Source: Schaedlerella glycyrrhizinilytica_A (GTDB lineage Bacteria > Bacillota > Clostridia > Lachnospirales > Lachnospiraceae). From it: DNA of 64,000 bases. The stretch lies in the NCBI RefSeq assembly GCF_042852765.1, contig NZ_AP031414.1. One strand, 5' to 3'. A model generated the notes under the pieces. The model had not been told where the DNA came from. It saw only the letters and a list, made by a program, of their open reading frames with translations, and ran no database searches. Shown piece after piece: positions 8,724 to 18,169 of this stretch. The stretch's first letter is position 1. Each line of letters begins with the position of its first letter. The position numbers and the translations under genes were made by a program.

Positions 8724-11372
8724 ATGAATAAAGAATTGGCAAAAACTTACAATCCAAAAGAGATTGAAGAAAAATTGTATGAGAAATGGTGTGAAAATAA
8801 ATATTTTCACGCGGAGGTAGACCGCAGCAAGAAACCGTTTACAACGGTGATGCCACCTCCGAATATTACAGGAAAGCTGCATATGGGACATGCGCTCGAC
8901 AACACATTGCAGGACATTTTGATCCGCTATAAGAGAATGGAGGGGTACAATGCACTTTGGATCCCGGGAACGGACCATGCGGCGATCTCAACGGAAGTAA
9001 AAGTAACGAACCAGCTCAAAGAAGAGGGAATCGATAAGAAAGAACTGGGACGCGAGAGATTTTTGGAGCGTACATGGCAGTGGAAAGAGGAGTACGCGGG
9101 AACGATCGAGGGACAGCTGAAAAAGCTGGGCGTTTCCTGTGACTGGGACAGAGAGCGTTTCACGATGGACGAGGGCTGTTCCAAAGCGGTAGAAGAAGTG
9201 TTCATCAAGCTGTATGAAAAAGGATATATTTACAAAGGATCCCGGATCATCAACTGGTGTCCGGTCTGCAAGACGTCCCTGTCCGACGCGGAAGTAGAGC
9301 ACGAGGAACAGGACGGACATTTCTGGCATATCAAATATCCGATCGTCGGAACAGACCGTTTCCTTGAGATCGCGACGACACGTCCGGAGACGATGCTCGG
9401 GGATTCCGCGATCGCAGTACATCCGGATGACGAGCGGTATAAAGATATTGTAGGCAAGACGGTTCTGCTTCCGCTTGTAAACAAAGAGATTCCGGTTGTT
9501 GCGGATTATTATGTAGACAAAGAATTCGGAACCGGAGCCGTGAAGATCACGCCGGCACATGACCCGAATGACTTTGAGGTTGGAAAACGCCACAATCTGC
9601 CGGAGATCAACATCATGAACGATGATGCGACGATCAATGAAAAGGGCGGAAAATATGCGGGAATGGATCGTTATGAAGCGAGAAAAGCGATCGTCAAAGA
9701 TCTGGAAGAACAAGGATACCTTGTGAAAGTAGAACCGCATTCCCATAATGTAGGAACGCATGACCGCTGCGGAACGACGGTAGAACCGCTGATCAAACAG
9801 CAGTGGTTTGTAAAGATGGAAGAACTGGCGAAACCGGCGATCGAGGCGCTGAAGAGCGGAGCATTGAAGTTCGTGCCGGAACGTTTTGATAAGATTTATC
9901 TGCACTGGCTGGAAAATATCAAAGACTGGTGTATTTCCCGTCAGATCTGGTGGGGACACCGGATCCCGGCATATTACTGTGACGAGTGCGGCGAATTTGT
10001 TGTGGCAAGAGAAATGCCGGAGAAATGCCCGCACTGCGGATGCACGCATTTTACACAGGATGAGGATACGTTGGATACATGGTTCAGTTCTGCGCTGTGG
10101 CCGTTCTCCACATTGGGATGGCCGGAAAATACAGAAGAGTTGGACTACTTCTATCCGACAGACGTACTTGTAACCGGATATGACATCATTTTCTTCTGGG
10201 TGATCCGTATGGTATTCTCCGGACTGGAACATACCGGAAAAACGCCGTTCCACACCGTATTGATCCACGGGCTTGTCCGGGATTCTCAGGGGCGCAAGAT
10301 GAGCAAATCTTTAGGAAACGGGATCGATCCGCTGGAGATCATCGACCAGTACGGCGCGGATGCACTGCGTCTGACGCTTGTAACCGGAAATGCGCCGGGA
10401 AATGATATGCGCTTCTACAACGAACGTGTGGAGGCAAGCCGTAACTTTGCCAACAAAGTATGGAATGCGTCCAGATTTATTCTGATGAATATGAAAGAAG
10501 AGGGCGTGACGAAGCCGGATGCGTCGCTTCTGACAACAGCGGACAAATGGATCCTCTCCAGAGTCAATACGTTGGCAAAAGATGTGACGGAGAATATGGA
10601 CAAATATGAGCTCGGGATCGCGGTACAGAAAGTATATGATTTTGTATGGGATGAGTTCTGCGACTGGTATGTGGAGATGGCAAAATATCGTATCTATCAC
10701 GCGGAAGAGAATCCGGAAGCTGCAAACTGTGCGCTCTGGGTACTGAAAACGGTTCTCGGCAATGCGCTTAAGCTTCTGCATCCGTTCATGCCGTTTATCA
10801 CAGAGGAAATCTACGGAGCGCTTGTTCCGGAAGAGGAATCTTTGATGATGTCCTCCTGGCCGGTTTACAAAGACGAGTGGAATTTCCCGGCAGACGAGAC
10901 AGCCGTAGAGCATATTAAAGATATCACAAGAGGCATCCGGAATATGCGCGCGGAGATGAATGTGCCGAACAACCGCCGGACAAAAGTATTTGTCATCAGT
11001 GAAGATGCAGAGCTGCTTGCCGGTGTGGATGCGATGAAAGATTCGGTTCTTCCGCTGATGCTCGCAAATGAGATCGTAGCGGATAACGAGAAAAAGGATG
11101 TTGCCGAAGACGCGGTATCGATCGTTGTTCCGGGAGCGACTGTTTATCTGCCGCTTGAGGACTTGGTTGACTTTGAGCAGGAACTGGAACGTCTGAAAAA
11201 AGAAGAAGAAAAACTGACAAAAGAGATCGCGCGCGCCAAAGGAATGCTTTCCAATGAGCGGTTTGTCAGCAAAGCGCCGGAGGCAAAGGTACAGGAAGAG
11301 AAAGAGAAGTTAGAAAAATATACGCAGATGCTTGCGAATGTACAGGAGCGGATGAAAGGACTTGCGCGGTAG
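8724..11372 (+). CDS. valS: Valyl-tRNA synthetase
   Basis: An 882-residue class I synthetase that charges tRNA-Val. The HIGH-type motif is PPPNITGKLHMGHAL near residue 35, the KMSKS loop is GRKMSKSLGNG, and the editing CP1 domain (ATTRPETMLGDSAIAVHPDD) lies between. The zinc-finger-like CDECGEFVVAREMPEKCPHC is present, and the C terminus ends in the coiled-coil arm (LEELERLKKEEEKLTKEI region) usual for ValRS. The start has AAAGGAGG 6 nt upstream. Control is by the T-box leader. Confidence 0.98.
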   Translation: MNKELAKTYNPKEIEEKLYEKWCENKYFHAEVDRSKKPFTTVMPPPNITGKLHMGHALDNTLQDILIRYKRMEGYNALWIPGTDHAAISTEVKVTNQLKEEGIDKKELGRERFLERTWQWKEEYAGTIEGQLKKLGVSCDWDRERFTMDEGCSKAVEEVFIKLYEKGYIYKGSRIINWCPVCKTSLSDAEVEHEEQDGHFWHIKYPIVGTDRFLEIATTRPETMLGDSAIAVHPDDERYKDIVGKTVLLPLVNKEIPVVADYYVDKEFGTGAVKITPAHDPNDFEVGKRHNLPEINIMNDDATINEKGGKYAGMDRYEARKAIVKDLEEQGYLVKVEPHSHNVGTHDRCGTTVEPLIKQQWFVKMEELAKPAIEALKSGALKFVPERFDKIYLHWLENIKDWCISRQIWWGHRIPAYYCDECGEFVVAREMPEKCPHCGCTHFTQDEDTLDTWFSSALWPFSTLGWPENTEELDYFYPTDVLVTGYDIIFFWVIRMVFSGLEHTGKTPFHTVLIHGLVRDSQGRKMSKSLGNGIDPLEIIDQYGADALRLTLVTGNAPGNDMRFYNERVEASRNFANKVWNASRFILMNMKEEGVTKPDASLLTTADKWILSRVNTLAKDVTENMDKYELGIAVQKVYDFVWDEFCDWYVEMAKYRIYHAEENPEAANCALWVLKTVLGNALKLLHPFMPFITEEIYGALVPEEESLMMSSWPVYKDEWNFPADETAVEHIKDITRGIRNMRAEMNVPNNRRTKVFVISEDAELLAGVDAMKDSVLPLMLANEIVADNEKKDVAEDAVSIVVPGATVYLPLEDLVDFEQELERLKKEEEKLTKEIARAKGMLSNERFVSKAPEAKVQEEKEKLEKYTQMLANVQERMKGLAR

Positions 11373-11427
11373 TCTTTAGAAAAACAAAAAGAGTTTTGCA
11401 GGGGGCGGAACCGGAAGATTAGAGAGC

Positions 11428-11453
11428 GGCTCCCACAGTTTTTGGTGGGAGCC
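11428..11453. terminator. Hairpin between valS and ltaS
   Basis: GGCTCCCAC - 8 nt - GTGGGAGCC, nine perfect pairs. The loop has a TTTTT run, but no T tract follows the stem, so it may be a weak terminator or an mRNA-processing element rather than a full terminator. Confidence 0.5.
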
Positions 11454-11474
11454 ATTAGAAAAGAGAGGTTACTG

Positions 11475-13682
11475 ATGAAGCAGTTTCATATAAAGAAACC
11501 GAATGTCAAAGGTTTTTTTCAAAAAATGAGACAGATGGATAAGGAAACGATGAAAGCTGCATGGCAGGCGAAGAAAGAGCGGAGAGCCCGGATCTTGGAA
11601 CAGCGGCGAAACAGCCGGTTTGCAAAGAAAATGCAGCCGGTTTACCGTTTTATGAACCGGACGTCTCTGATTTTTCACTATTTGCTGGCATGTGTGCTGA
11701 ACTTTTTTATAGAAGTGATTTCAAGACATTCCCTGTTTGAAGCCTGGGATTATATGGTAGGAACGCCGAAAGTATTTCTGTTCAATGCATTTTTGATCTT
11801 TGCAACATTTTCAATCGTGTATCTTGTGAAGCGGCGTGTATTTGCCCGGATCCTGCTCAGTGTGTTCTGGCTGTTTTTAGGAGCGTGCAACGGATATTTG
11901 CTGATGAAGCGTGTAACACCGTTTAACGCGCAGGATCTCAAAGTACTTTCGGACGCATTGTCTTTGACCGGAAATTATTTTAATACGGTGGAGTTGATCC
12001 TGCTGATCGTCGGGATCGCGGCGGTCGTACTCTGGGTGATTTCGATGTGGCGGAGAGGCGGACAGTATACCGGAAAGATCCATCGTGTGATCGCGCTTTG
12101 CGGTGTGGCTGTCTCGGTGTTTGCTTACGTTGCGCTGACTGACATTGCGATCGATAAACGTGTCATCTCCAATTATTTCGGAAATATCGCGTTTGCATAT
12201 GAAGATTACGGATTCCCGTACTGTTTTACCGCCAGTCTGTTCAATACCGGAATTTCCGAACCGGTCGGATACAGTGAGGAGACGATGGCAAAGATCGGCA
12301 ATGACGGCGCGATCACAGTCAATGAAACCGGAAGAAGCGAGGAAGAACTGCCGAACATTTTATTTGTGCAGCTGGAATCCTATTTCGATCCGACAGAAGT
12401 GGAATGGCTGCAGTTCTCGGAAGATCCGATCCCGAACTTACGGGAAATGTACAGCAAATATTCCAGCGGATATTTCAAAGTACCGTCGGTCGGAGCAGGA
12501 ACCGCGAATACCGAGTTTGAAGTATTGACAGGCATGAGCATGCGATTCTTCGGTCCGGGTGAATATCCGTACAAGACGTATGGAAAGACGAAAGTGATCG
12601 AGAGCGCGGCGTCGGCGCTTGGCTCCCTTGGATATGGGACGGAGGCGCTGCACAACAACGGCGGTAATTTTTACAGCCGTGCACAGGTATTCAACCATAT
12701 GGGATTCGATCATTATACAAGCAAAGAGTTTATGAACATCCTGCGGATGACGCCGAAAGGATGGGCGACCGACGACGTGTTGATCCCGAATATCCTGGAT
12801 TCGATGGATACGACCGAGGGACAGGATTTCGTGTTTACGATCAGCGTGCAGGGGCACGGTGATTATCCGACGGAGCCGACCTTGGAAAATCCGACGATCA
12901 AAGTGGACGGCGTGGAGGACGAGGGCAAACGCAATGCGTGGGAATATTATGTAAATGAAGTCTACGAGATGGACAAATTTGCAGGAGACCTCGTGGCGGC
13001 ACTGGAAGAACGCGGAGAGCCGACCGTCGTCGTATTTTACGGGGATCACCTGCCGACGATGGATCTGGAAGCGAAAGATCTGAAGAGCCGGTATCTCTAC
13101 AACACCAATTATGTGATCTGGGATAACATCGGTCTGGAAAAGAAAGACGGCAATTATGCGGCATATCAGATCATGGCGGAAGTATTTGAACGGCTGGATA
13201 TTCATGCGGGAACGGTATTCAACTACCATCAGACCCGCCACCAGACGAAAAATTATCTGGCGGATCTGGAACTTCTGCAGTATGACATTTTGTATGGCGA
13301 TCAGTATATTTATGAGGAAAACGGAAAACCGATCACCGAGGGGCATATGGTCATGGGCGTGAACGACACGATCATTACCGATCTCGTGGAGCAGGCAGAC
13401 GGAACGTACAGTATTTACGGTGAAAACTTCACGAAGCAGACAAAAGTCTATATCAATGGAGAGAAGCAGCCGACGTCATTCTTAAATAATACGAGAGTGG
13501 ATCTGAAGAAGTCCGAATTAAAGGACGGCGATATTGTGATGGCGGCTCAGGTCGGATCGAGCAATACGATCTTTCGGACTTCGGTGGAATTTGAATACAA
13601 CGACGGCACATTGACGGAACTTCCGGCGGATCCGGATGCGGTGGAGACCGGAAGAAATGCATTTGCAGAGGCGAAAGAATAA
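11475..13682 (+). CDS. LtaS-type lipoteichoic acid synthase / sulfatase-fold phosphoglycerol transferase
   Basis: About 735 residues: a basic N-terminal tail, five hydrophobic segments (roughly residues 60-230), then an extracellular sulfatase-type domain. NILFVQLESYFDP holds the metal-binding Glu, GTANTEFEVLTGM holds the catalytic Thr, and HNNGGNFYSRAQVF, GHGDYP and YGDHLPTM are further active-site segments. Such enzymes polymerise glycerol phosphate from phosphatidylglycerol. After the catalytic domain a segment near residues 645-705 (YSIYGENFTKQTKVYINGEK) resembles an IPT/TIG immunoglobulin-like module. ATG 11475 follows AGAGAGG. Its stop overlaps folC. Substrate (LTA backbone or another glycerophosphate polymer) is not proven. 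Confidence 0.88.
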   Translation: MKQFHIKKPNVKGFFQKMRQMDKETMKAAWQAKKERRARILEQRRNSRFAKKMQPVYRFMNRTSLIFHYLLACVLNFFIEVISRHSLFEAWDYMVGTPKVFLFNAFLIFATFSIVYLVKRRVFARILLSVFWLFLGACNGYLLMKRVTPFNAQDLKVLSDALSLTGNYFNTVELILLIVGIAAVVLWVISMWRRGGQYTGKIHRVIALCGVAVSVFAYVALTDIAIDKRVISNYFGNIAFAYEDYGFPYCFTASLFNTGISEPVGYSEETMAKIGNDGAITVNETGRSEEELPNILFVQLESYFDPTEVEWLQFSEDPIPNLREMYSKYSSGYFKVPSVGAGTANTEFEVLTGMSMRFFGPGEYPYKTYGKTKVIESAASALGSLGYGTEALHNNGGNFYSRAQVFNHMGFDHYTSKEFMNILRMTPKGWATDDVLIPNILDSMDTTEGQDFVFTISVQGHGDYPTEPTLENPTIKVDGVEDEGKRNAWEYYVNEVYEMDKFAGDLVAALEERGEPTVVVFYGDHLPTMDLEAKDLKSRYLYNTNYVIWDNIGLEKKDGNYAAYQIMAEVFERLDIHAGTVFNYHQTRHQTKNYLADLELLQYDILYGDQYIYEENGKPITEGHMVMGVNDTIITDLVEQADGTYSIYGENFTKQTKVYINGEKQPTSFLNNTRVDLKKSELKDGDIVMAAQVGSSNTIFRTSVEFEYNDGTLTELPADPDAVETGRNAFAEAKE

Positions 13683-15019
13683 TGGAGTATCGAGAGGCAG
13701 TCAATTATATTCTGGAAATTCCAAAGTTTACAAAAAAGAATAAACCGGAGCATACAAAAGATTTTCTTTCCTATCTCGGAAATCCGGAGAGAAACTTAAA
13801 AGTGATCCATGTGGCCGGAACGAACGGGAAAGGCTCGGTGTGTACTTATCTGGATGCGATGCTCCGTGCGGAGGGGAAGAGAGTGGGATTGTTCACCTCT
13901 CCCCATCTTGTAAAGCCAAATGAGCGGATCGTGATAGACGGGGAGGAATGTTCGGATGAGCAGTTCCTTTCCGTTTTTGAAAAGGTGATGGATGTGGTGC
14001 GGGTGATGGAAGCGGACGGGCTTTTTCACCCGACATTTTTTGAGTTTTTATTTGGAATGGCAGTGACGGCGTTTGCGGATGCAGGCGTCGAGTATGCTGT
14101 GTTGGAGACCGGACTCGGCGGCAGGCTGGATGCCACCAATGCGGTGGAAGCGCCGGTATGTTCCGTGATCACCTCGATCGGATGGGATCACATGGCGCTG
14201 CTTGGCAATACACTGGAAGAGATCGCGGCGGAAAAAGCAGGGATCTTAAAACCGGGCACACCGCTTTTCTTTTTTGAAAATGGAAACGGAAGCGATACCG
14301 TGATCGAAAACCGTGCGGAAACACTTGGGATTTCCTGTAAAAAAATCGGGAAAAATGCGTTCAAAATTCTCGGAATCGAACAGAAACGTATTGCATTTTT
14401 CTGTGTGAGTGCGTATTATGAAGATATTATCTGGAGTCTTCATAACACCGGGATCTACCAGCCGGAGAACGCGATGCTTGCGTTGGAAGTGATGCGGATG
14501 CTCTTCGGTGAAGATGGGAAGAAAGAACGCTGGAGAAAGGCGCTGGATGATGTAGTCTGGGCAGGACGGATGGAAGAAGTACTGCCGGACGTCTTTGTAG
14601 ACGGAGCACATAATTTAAGTGCAGTGGAACGGTTTGCCCAGAGCCTTGAAGCGCTGGATCAGTGCGGAAACGGGCAGGATGCAGCCGGACGGATGCTTTT
14701 ATTTTCCGCCGTGGAAGATAAAGATTACGAGGAAATGATCGCATGTTTGTGCAAAAGAGTACAGGCGGATGTGTACATTGTGACGCAGATCACCGACAGC
14801 CGGGCTGCCGGACTGGACAGGCTTTGTGAGACATTCCGCAAATATACAGAACAGCCGGTTCTAATGTTTGAAACACTGGAGACGGCGTGGAATTATCTGC
14901 TGGAGAATCAGGGAGGACGGAGCATTTATTGTCTCGGATCTCTTTATCTGGCGGGGATGATCGAAGAACTGATCCAAGAAAGGGGGTCTTTAGGATGCTG
15001 GATTATGAAGAAGAACTGA
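13682..15019 (+). CDS. folC: Folylpolyglutamate synthase / dihydrofolate synthase
   Basis: A 445-residue Mur-ligase-superfamily enzyme that adds glutamate to folates. HVAGTNGKGSVCTYL (about residue 43) is the nucleotide loop, LFTSPHLVKPNERI and VLETGLGGRLDATN are FolC signatures, and VFVDGAHNLSAVERF is the C-terminal motif. TAATG couples it to the ltaS stop. FolC is about the usual size. Pathway: one-carbon metabolism in the cytoplasm. Confidence 0.95.
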   Translation: MEYREAVNYILEIPKFTKKNKPEHTKDFLSYLGNPERNLKVIHVAGTNGKGSVCTYLDAMLRAEGKRVGLFTSPHLVKPNERIVIDGEECSDEQFLSVFEKVMDVVRVMEADGLFHPTFFEFLFGMAVTAFADAGVEYAVLETGLGGRLDATNAVEAPVCSVITSIGWDHMALLGNTLEEIAAEKAGILKPGTPLFFFENGNGSDTVIENRAETLGISCKKIGKNAFKILGIEQKRIAFFCVSAYYEDIIWSLHNTGIYQPENAMLALEVMRMLFGEDGKKERWRKALDDVVWAGRMEEVLPDVFVDGAHNLSAVERFAQSLEALDQCGNGQDAAGRMLLFSAVEDKDYEEMIACLCKRVQADVYIVTQITDSRAAGLDRLCETFRKYTEQPVLMFETLETAWNYLLENQGGRSIYCLGSLYLAGMIEELIQERGSLGCWIMKKN

Positions 15020-15132
15020 AGAAATTCAAACCGAGCTTGGAAGTGGAAGATATTGAGGATGCCGTTTATCAGGAGGATCTGTCGGACATGACGGATCTGC
15101 TGAAACAGGTGATGGATCAGAACAATAAGTAA
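14995..15132 (+). CDS. Conserved small acidic protein, 45 residues
   Basis: A short frame beginning ATG 14995 (MLDYEEELKKFKPSLEVEDI) with AAAGGGGGT upstream, overlapping the end of folC by 25 nt. It is strongly acidic and predicted helical, without membrane segment or cysteines. An upstream in-frame start at 14887 lies wholly inside folC and has no ribosome site, so it was not used. I do not recognise a family. Confidence 0.6.
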   Translation: MLDYEEELKKFKPSLEVEDIEDAVYQEDLSDMTDLLKQVMDQNNK

Positions 15133-15169
15133 CGAAAAAGTGACGTTGGAAAGATTACGGTGGGTATAA

Positions 15170-16531
15170 ATGGATTATACAAAGAAGATCATGCACCAGT
15201 CGAATTACTGGTACAATGATGGATTGGGAAAGGCAAAGATCCGCGATATGTCGGGGGCGATCGTATCCCTCCGGCGGAGTCTGCAGTATAACAGGGGAAA
15301 TATTGCGGCAAGAAATCTTCTCGGACTTGTCTATTATGGAAGAGGAGAAGTCGCGGAAGCGCTTGTGGAGTGGATCATCAGTAAGAATTTAAGACCGCGG
15401 GATAATATTGCAAATGAATATATCCAGCGGATCCAGGATGCGTCGGGCGAACTGGAAGTGATCAACCAGGCGGTGAAAAAATACAATCAGTGTCTCGCTT
15501 ACTGTGAGCAGAATGGGGAAGATCTTGCGTTGATCCAGCTAAAGCGCGTGATCACGGATCATCCGACGTTTTTGAAAGCTTATCAGCTTCTTGCGCTTCT
15601 TTATTTACATACGGAACAGTATGCAAAAGCGCGTCAGGTTTTGAAATCGGCGCGTAAGCTGGACACGACAAATGATCTGACGCTGCGCTATATGCATGAG
15701 TTGGCGCAGAACAGAGGACAGAAAGCGCGGAAACAAGAGACGAAGAAAAAGAGCAGAGCCGTCGAGTACAGTCTCGGCAATGAAACGATCATACAGCCGG
15801 CGCAGAATGCGATGAAGCTGCTGGCAGGAAAGTTTACCGTGATCAACATTCTGATCGGAACGCTGATCGGCGCGGCAGTCGTGTGGTTTCTGATCGCACC
15901 GGCAGTGCAGGAGAAGAAGAATGACGAGACGAACAAGCAGGTGATCGAGTCCAGCGAGCGGATCAATGCTCTGGAAGCGCAGGTCAGCGCTCAGACAAGG
16001 ATGCTGGATCAATACCGGGCAGCCGGAGCAGATACCGAGGCGGACGCGCAGAATGCGGCGACGACGGCAGACAGCTATGAGAATCTGATGGCGGCGGTCG
16101 AACAGTACGAATCAGAAAGCTATACGGAAGATGTGATCGCAGATACGATGGTGCTGATCAATCGGGATACGCTGGGGGCGTCGGGGCAGGCGAAATATGA
16201 TGAACTTGCAGCGGCAATTTTCCCGGCGGCGTGTCAGACCAAGTATGAGACAGGAGTAGCGGCATTGAATGCGGCAAATTATGAGGGCGCGATCGAAAAC
16301 CTGTCAAAAGTTGTGCAGATGGATGCCAACTATGACACCGGCGGCGCGCTTTTGAATCTCGGACTGGCATATATGAGAAGCGGAGATTCGGCGACGGCAA
16401 CGACGTATCTGCAGCAATGTTATGAACAGTTTGCGGACAGCGAATATGCGGCGGAAGCGAAGACGAATCTGGACGCGATCGCGCAGGCGGCAGTGGAGGG
16501 CGCGGTAGCGCCGGAACAGCCTGCACAATAA
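15170..16531 (+). CDS. TPR-repeat membrane protein
   Basis: 453 residues. Cytoplasmic N-terminal part with tetratricopeptide-like repeats (GAIVSLRRSLQYNRGNIAAR, FLKAYQLLALLYLHTEQYAK), one transmembrane helix near residues 225-243 (INILIGTLIGAAVVWFLIAP), a coiled-coil stretch (residues 250-290), then extracellular TPRs (NYEGAIENLSKVVQMDANYD, TGGALLNLGLAYMRSGDSAT). The topology suggests an envelope scaffold. It stands between folC and the spoIIA operon; a role in sporulation is only positional inference. Confidence 0.8.
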   Translation: MDYTKKIMHQSNYWYNDGLGKAKIRDMSGAIVSLRRSLQYNRGNIAARNLLGLVYYGRGEVAEALVEWIISKNLRPRDNIANEYIQRIQDASGELEVINQAVKKYNQCLAYCEQNGEDLALIQLKRVITDHPTFLKAYQLLALLYLHTEQYAKARQVLKSARKLDTTNDLTLRYMHELAQNRGQKARKQETKKKSRAVEYSLGNETIIQPAQNAMKLLAGKFTVINILIGTLIGAAVVWFLIAPAVQEKKNDETNKQVIESSERINALEAQVSAQTRMLDQYRAAGADTEADAQNAATTADSYENLMAAVEQYESESYTEDVIADTMVLINRDTLGASGQAKYDELAAAIFPAACQTKYETGVAALNAANYEGAIENLSKVVQMDANYDTGGALLNLGLAYMRSGDSATATTYLQQCYEQFADSEYAAEAKTNLDAIAQAAVEGAVAPEQPAQ

Positions 16532-16585
16532 AAACGGAAAAACAAAAAAGAAATCAAGAAGAAATTCAAAAAGAAATTACGAAAG

Positions 16586-16626
16586 AAAAGGATGCATCCG
16601 GAAGCGGGGATGCATCCTTTTCTTTT
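16586..16626 (+). terminator. Terminator between the TPR gene and spoIIAA
   Basis: AAAAGGATGCATCC - 8 nt - GGATGCATCCTTTT, 14 pairs, followed by CTTTT. Only about 23 nt separate it from the spoIIAA start, leaving no room for a promoter after it; the spoIIA promoter must lie upstream and read through or overlap this hairpin. Confidence 0.85.
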
Positions 16627-16648
16627 GCAAAAACGGAGGGAGAATATC

Positions 16649-16963
16649 ATGAAATATCAGGTACAGGAAAACTGCCTGACCATTTTCCTACCAAGGGAGG
16701 TGGATCATCACCATGCCGAGGAAATCCGTAAAAATGCGGACATGGTGATCGAGAAAAATCATATCAAATATGTAATTTTTGATTTTGAGAGAACCGAATT
16801 TATGGACAGTTCCGGGATCGGGGCGATCATGGGAAGATATCGGCTGATCCGGCTTGTGGACGGGGAAGTATGGGCGGTCCACACGTCCATGCGGATCAAA
16901 AAAATACTGACGTTGTCAGGCGTGACAAGAATAATGCAGATCTATGAGGAGGAACAGAGATGA
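16649..16963 (+). CDS. spoIIAA: SpoIIAA, anti-sigma-F factor antagonist
   Basis: A 104-residue STAS-domain protein. The conserved phosphorylated serine lies in FMDSSGIGAIMGRY. Dephosphorylated SpoIIAA binds SpoIIAB and frees sigma-F in the forespore. ATG 16649 is chosen because GGAGGGAG lies just upstream and the N terminus KYQVQENCLTIFLPREVD matches the family; longer frames run into the terminator. ATGA overlap with spoIIAB. Confidence 0.96.
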   Translation: MKYQVQENCLTIFLPREVDHHHAEEIRKNADMVIEKNHIKYVIFDFERTEFMDSSGIGAIMGRYRLIRLVDGEVWAVHTSMRIKKILTLSGVTRIMQIYEEEQR

Positions 16964-17415
16964 GAGACACCAATGAAATGGAAGTGATTTTTGACAGCCG
17001 TTCGGAAAATGAGGGATTTGCCAGAGTTGCGGTTGCGGCGTTTCTGACACAGCTGAATCCGACGGTGGAAGAGGTATCGGATGTAAAAACGGCGGTATCG
17101 GAAGCTGTGACCAATTCGATCATCCACGGATACGAGGGCGATATCCGGAAAATCTCGATCCGGTGCAGGATCCGGGAAAATACATTGATCGTGCGGATCC
17201 GGGACGAGGGATGCGGCATGGAAAATGTGGAACAGGCGATGCTTCCGATGTTCACAACGAAGCCGGATCTGGATCGATCCGGAATGGGGTTTGCGTTTAT
17301 GGAGGCGTTTATGGACCGCATCGAGGTGGAGTCGGAGCCGGGAGTCGGGACCACGGTGACAATGGAAAAAACAATCGGAAAAGGAAGGAACATATGGACC
17401 ACACAATCGATCTGA
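16960..17415 (+). CDS. spoIIAB: SpoIIAB, anti-sigma-F factor and serine kinase
   Basis: 151 residues of a GHKL ATPase/kinase. SEAVTNSIIHGYEG is the N-box, IRDEGCGMENVEQAM the G1 box, and DRSGMGFAFMEAFMD the G2 box. SpoIIAB holds sigma-F inactive and phosphorylates SpoIIAA. It overlaps both neighbours, as is usual in the tricistronic spoIIA operon. Confidence 0.97.
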   Translation: MRDTNEMEVIFDSRSENEGFARVAVAAFLTQLNPTVEEVSDVKTAVSEAVTNSIIHGYEGDIRKISIRCRIRENTLIVRIRDEGCGMENVEQAMLPMFTTKPDLDRSGMGFAFMEAFMDRIEVESEPGVGTTVTMEKTIGKGRNIWTTQSI

Positions 17416-18107
17416 TCAGGAAGTCGCACGCAGGGGATAAAGAGGCGAGAGAACGATTGGTGGAAGAAAACGTAGGTCTGATCTGGTGCGTTGTCAAACG
17501 ATTTGCAGGGAGAGGAACGGAAGCCGAAGATCTGTTTCAGATCGGAAGCATCGGTTTGCTGAAAGCGATCGACAAATTTGACTTGTCATACGACGTGAAA
17601 TTTTCAACGTATGCAGTTCCGATGATCACCGGGGAGATCAAACGTTTTTTGAGAGACGACGGGATGATCAAGGTGAGCCGTTCGCTGAAAGAATTGTCCT
17701 ACAAGGCATATCTGAAGCAGGAAGAATTACAGGAAAAAAACGGACGGGATCCGACGATCGAAGAATTGGCGGAGGCGCTTTCGGTATCGACGGAAGATCT
17801 GACAATGGCGATGGAGGCGAGCGGAGATATTGAATCTCTGCAGAAATCGATTTATCAAAAAGACGGACAGGAGATCCGGCTGATGGACAAGCTGCCTGGG
17901 GAAAAGCGGGAGGAAGAGCGGATTTTGGATCATCTTCTGCTGAACGACCTGCTCAATACGCTTGGATCCAAGGAGCGGAAGATCATTTATCTGCGGTATT
18001 TTGCAAATCATACGCAGAGCCAGATCGGAAAAGTGCTCGGTATTTCCCAAGTGCAGGTGTCGAGAATGGAAAAGCAGATCCTGAAAAAAATGCGGGAAAA
18101 CGTATAA
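17394..18107 (+). CDS. sigF: RNA polymerase sigma factor SigF (SpoIIAC)
   Basis: A 237-residue sporulation sigma factor. Region 2 is seen in DLFQIGSIGLLKAIDKFDLS and VKFSTYAVPMITGEIKRFLR, region 3 in DPTIEELAEALSVSTEDL, and region 4 in SQIGKVLGISQVQVSRMEKQ. It directs the first forespore-specific genes. ATG 17394 follows AAGGAAGGA and lies inside the end of spoIIAB. The forespore-type promoter for the next genes overlaps its stop codon. Confidence 0.97.
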   Translation: MDHTIDLIRKSHAGDKEARERLVEENVGLIWCVVKRFAGRGTEAEDLFQIGSIGLLKAIDKFDLSYDVKFSTYAVPMITGEIKRFLRDDGMIKVSRSLKELSYKAYLKQEELQEKNGRDPTIEELAEALSVSTEDLTMAMEASGDIESLQKSIYQKDGQEIRLMDKLPGEKREEERILDHLLLNDLLNTLGSKERKIIYLRYFANHTQSQIGKVLGISQVQVSRMEKQILKKMRENV

Positions 18108-18131
18108 TGCCGGTTTCTTTTTCAGATACTA
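18102..18131 (+). promoter_or_regulatory. Candidate sigma-F/sigma-G promoter of spoVAA-spoVAB
   Basis: GTATA (18102-18106), 18 nt, GATACTA (18125-18131). This agrees with the forespore consensus GHATR-N17/18-CATNHTA except the first base of the -10. Two more sites of the same kind serve spoVAC and spoVAD in this window, which supports the call. Confidence 0.65.
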
Positions 18132-18169
18132 ATGGAAAATATAGAAAAAGAAAGTTGAGGTACAGTCGC

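Noticed and set aside
14887..14994. Longer start for the 45-residue protein
   Set aside because: The extra 36 residues overlap folC entirely, have no ribosome site, and look like a frame shadow.
17163..17393. Longer start for sigF
   Set aside because: The upstream 77 codons are an alternative frame of spoIIAB; ATG 17394 has AAGGAAGGA and gives the usual SigF length.
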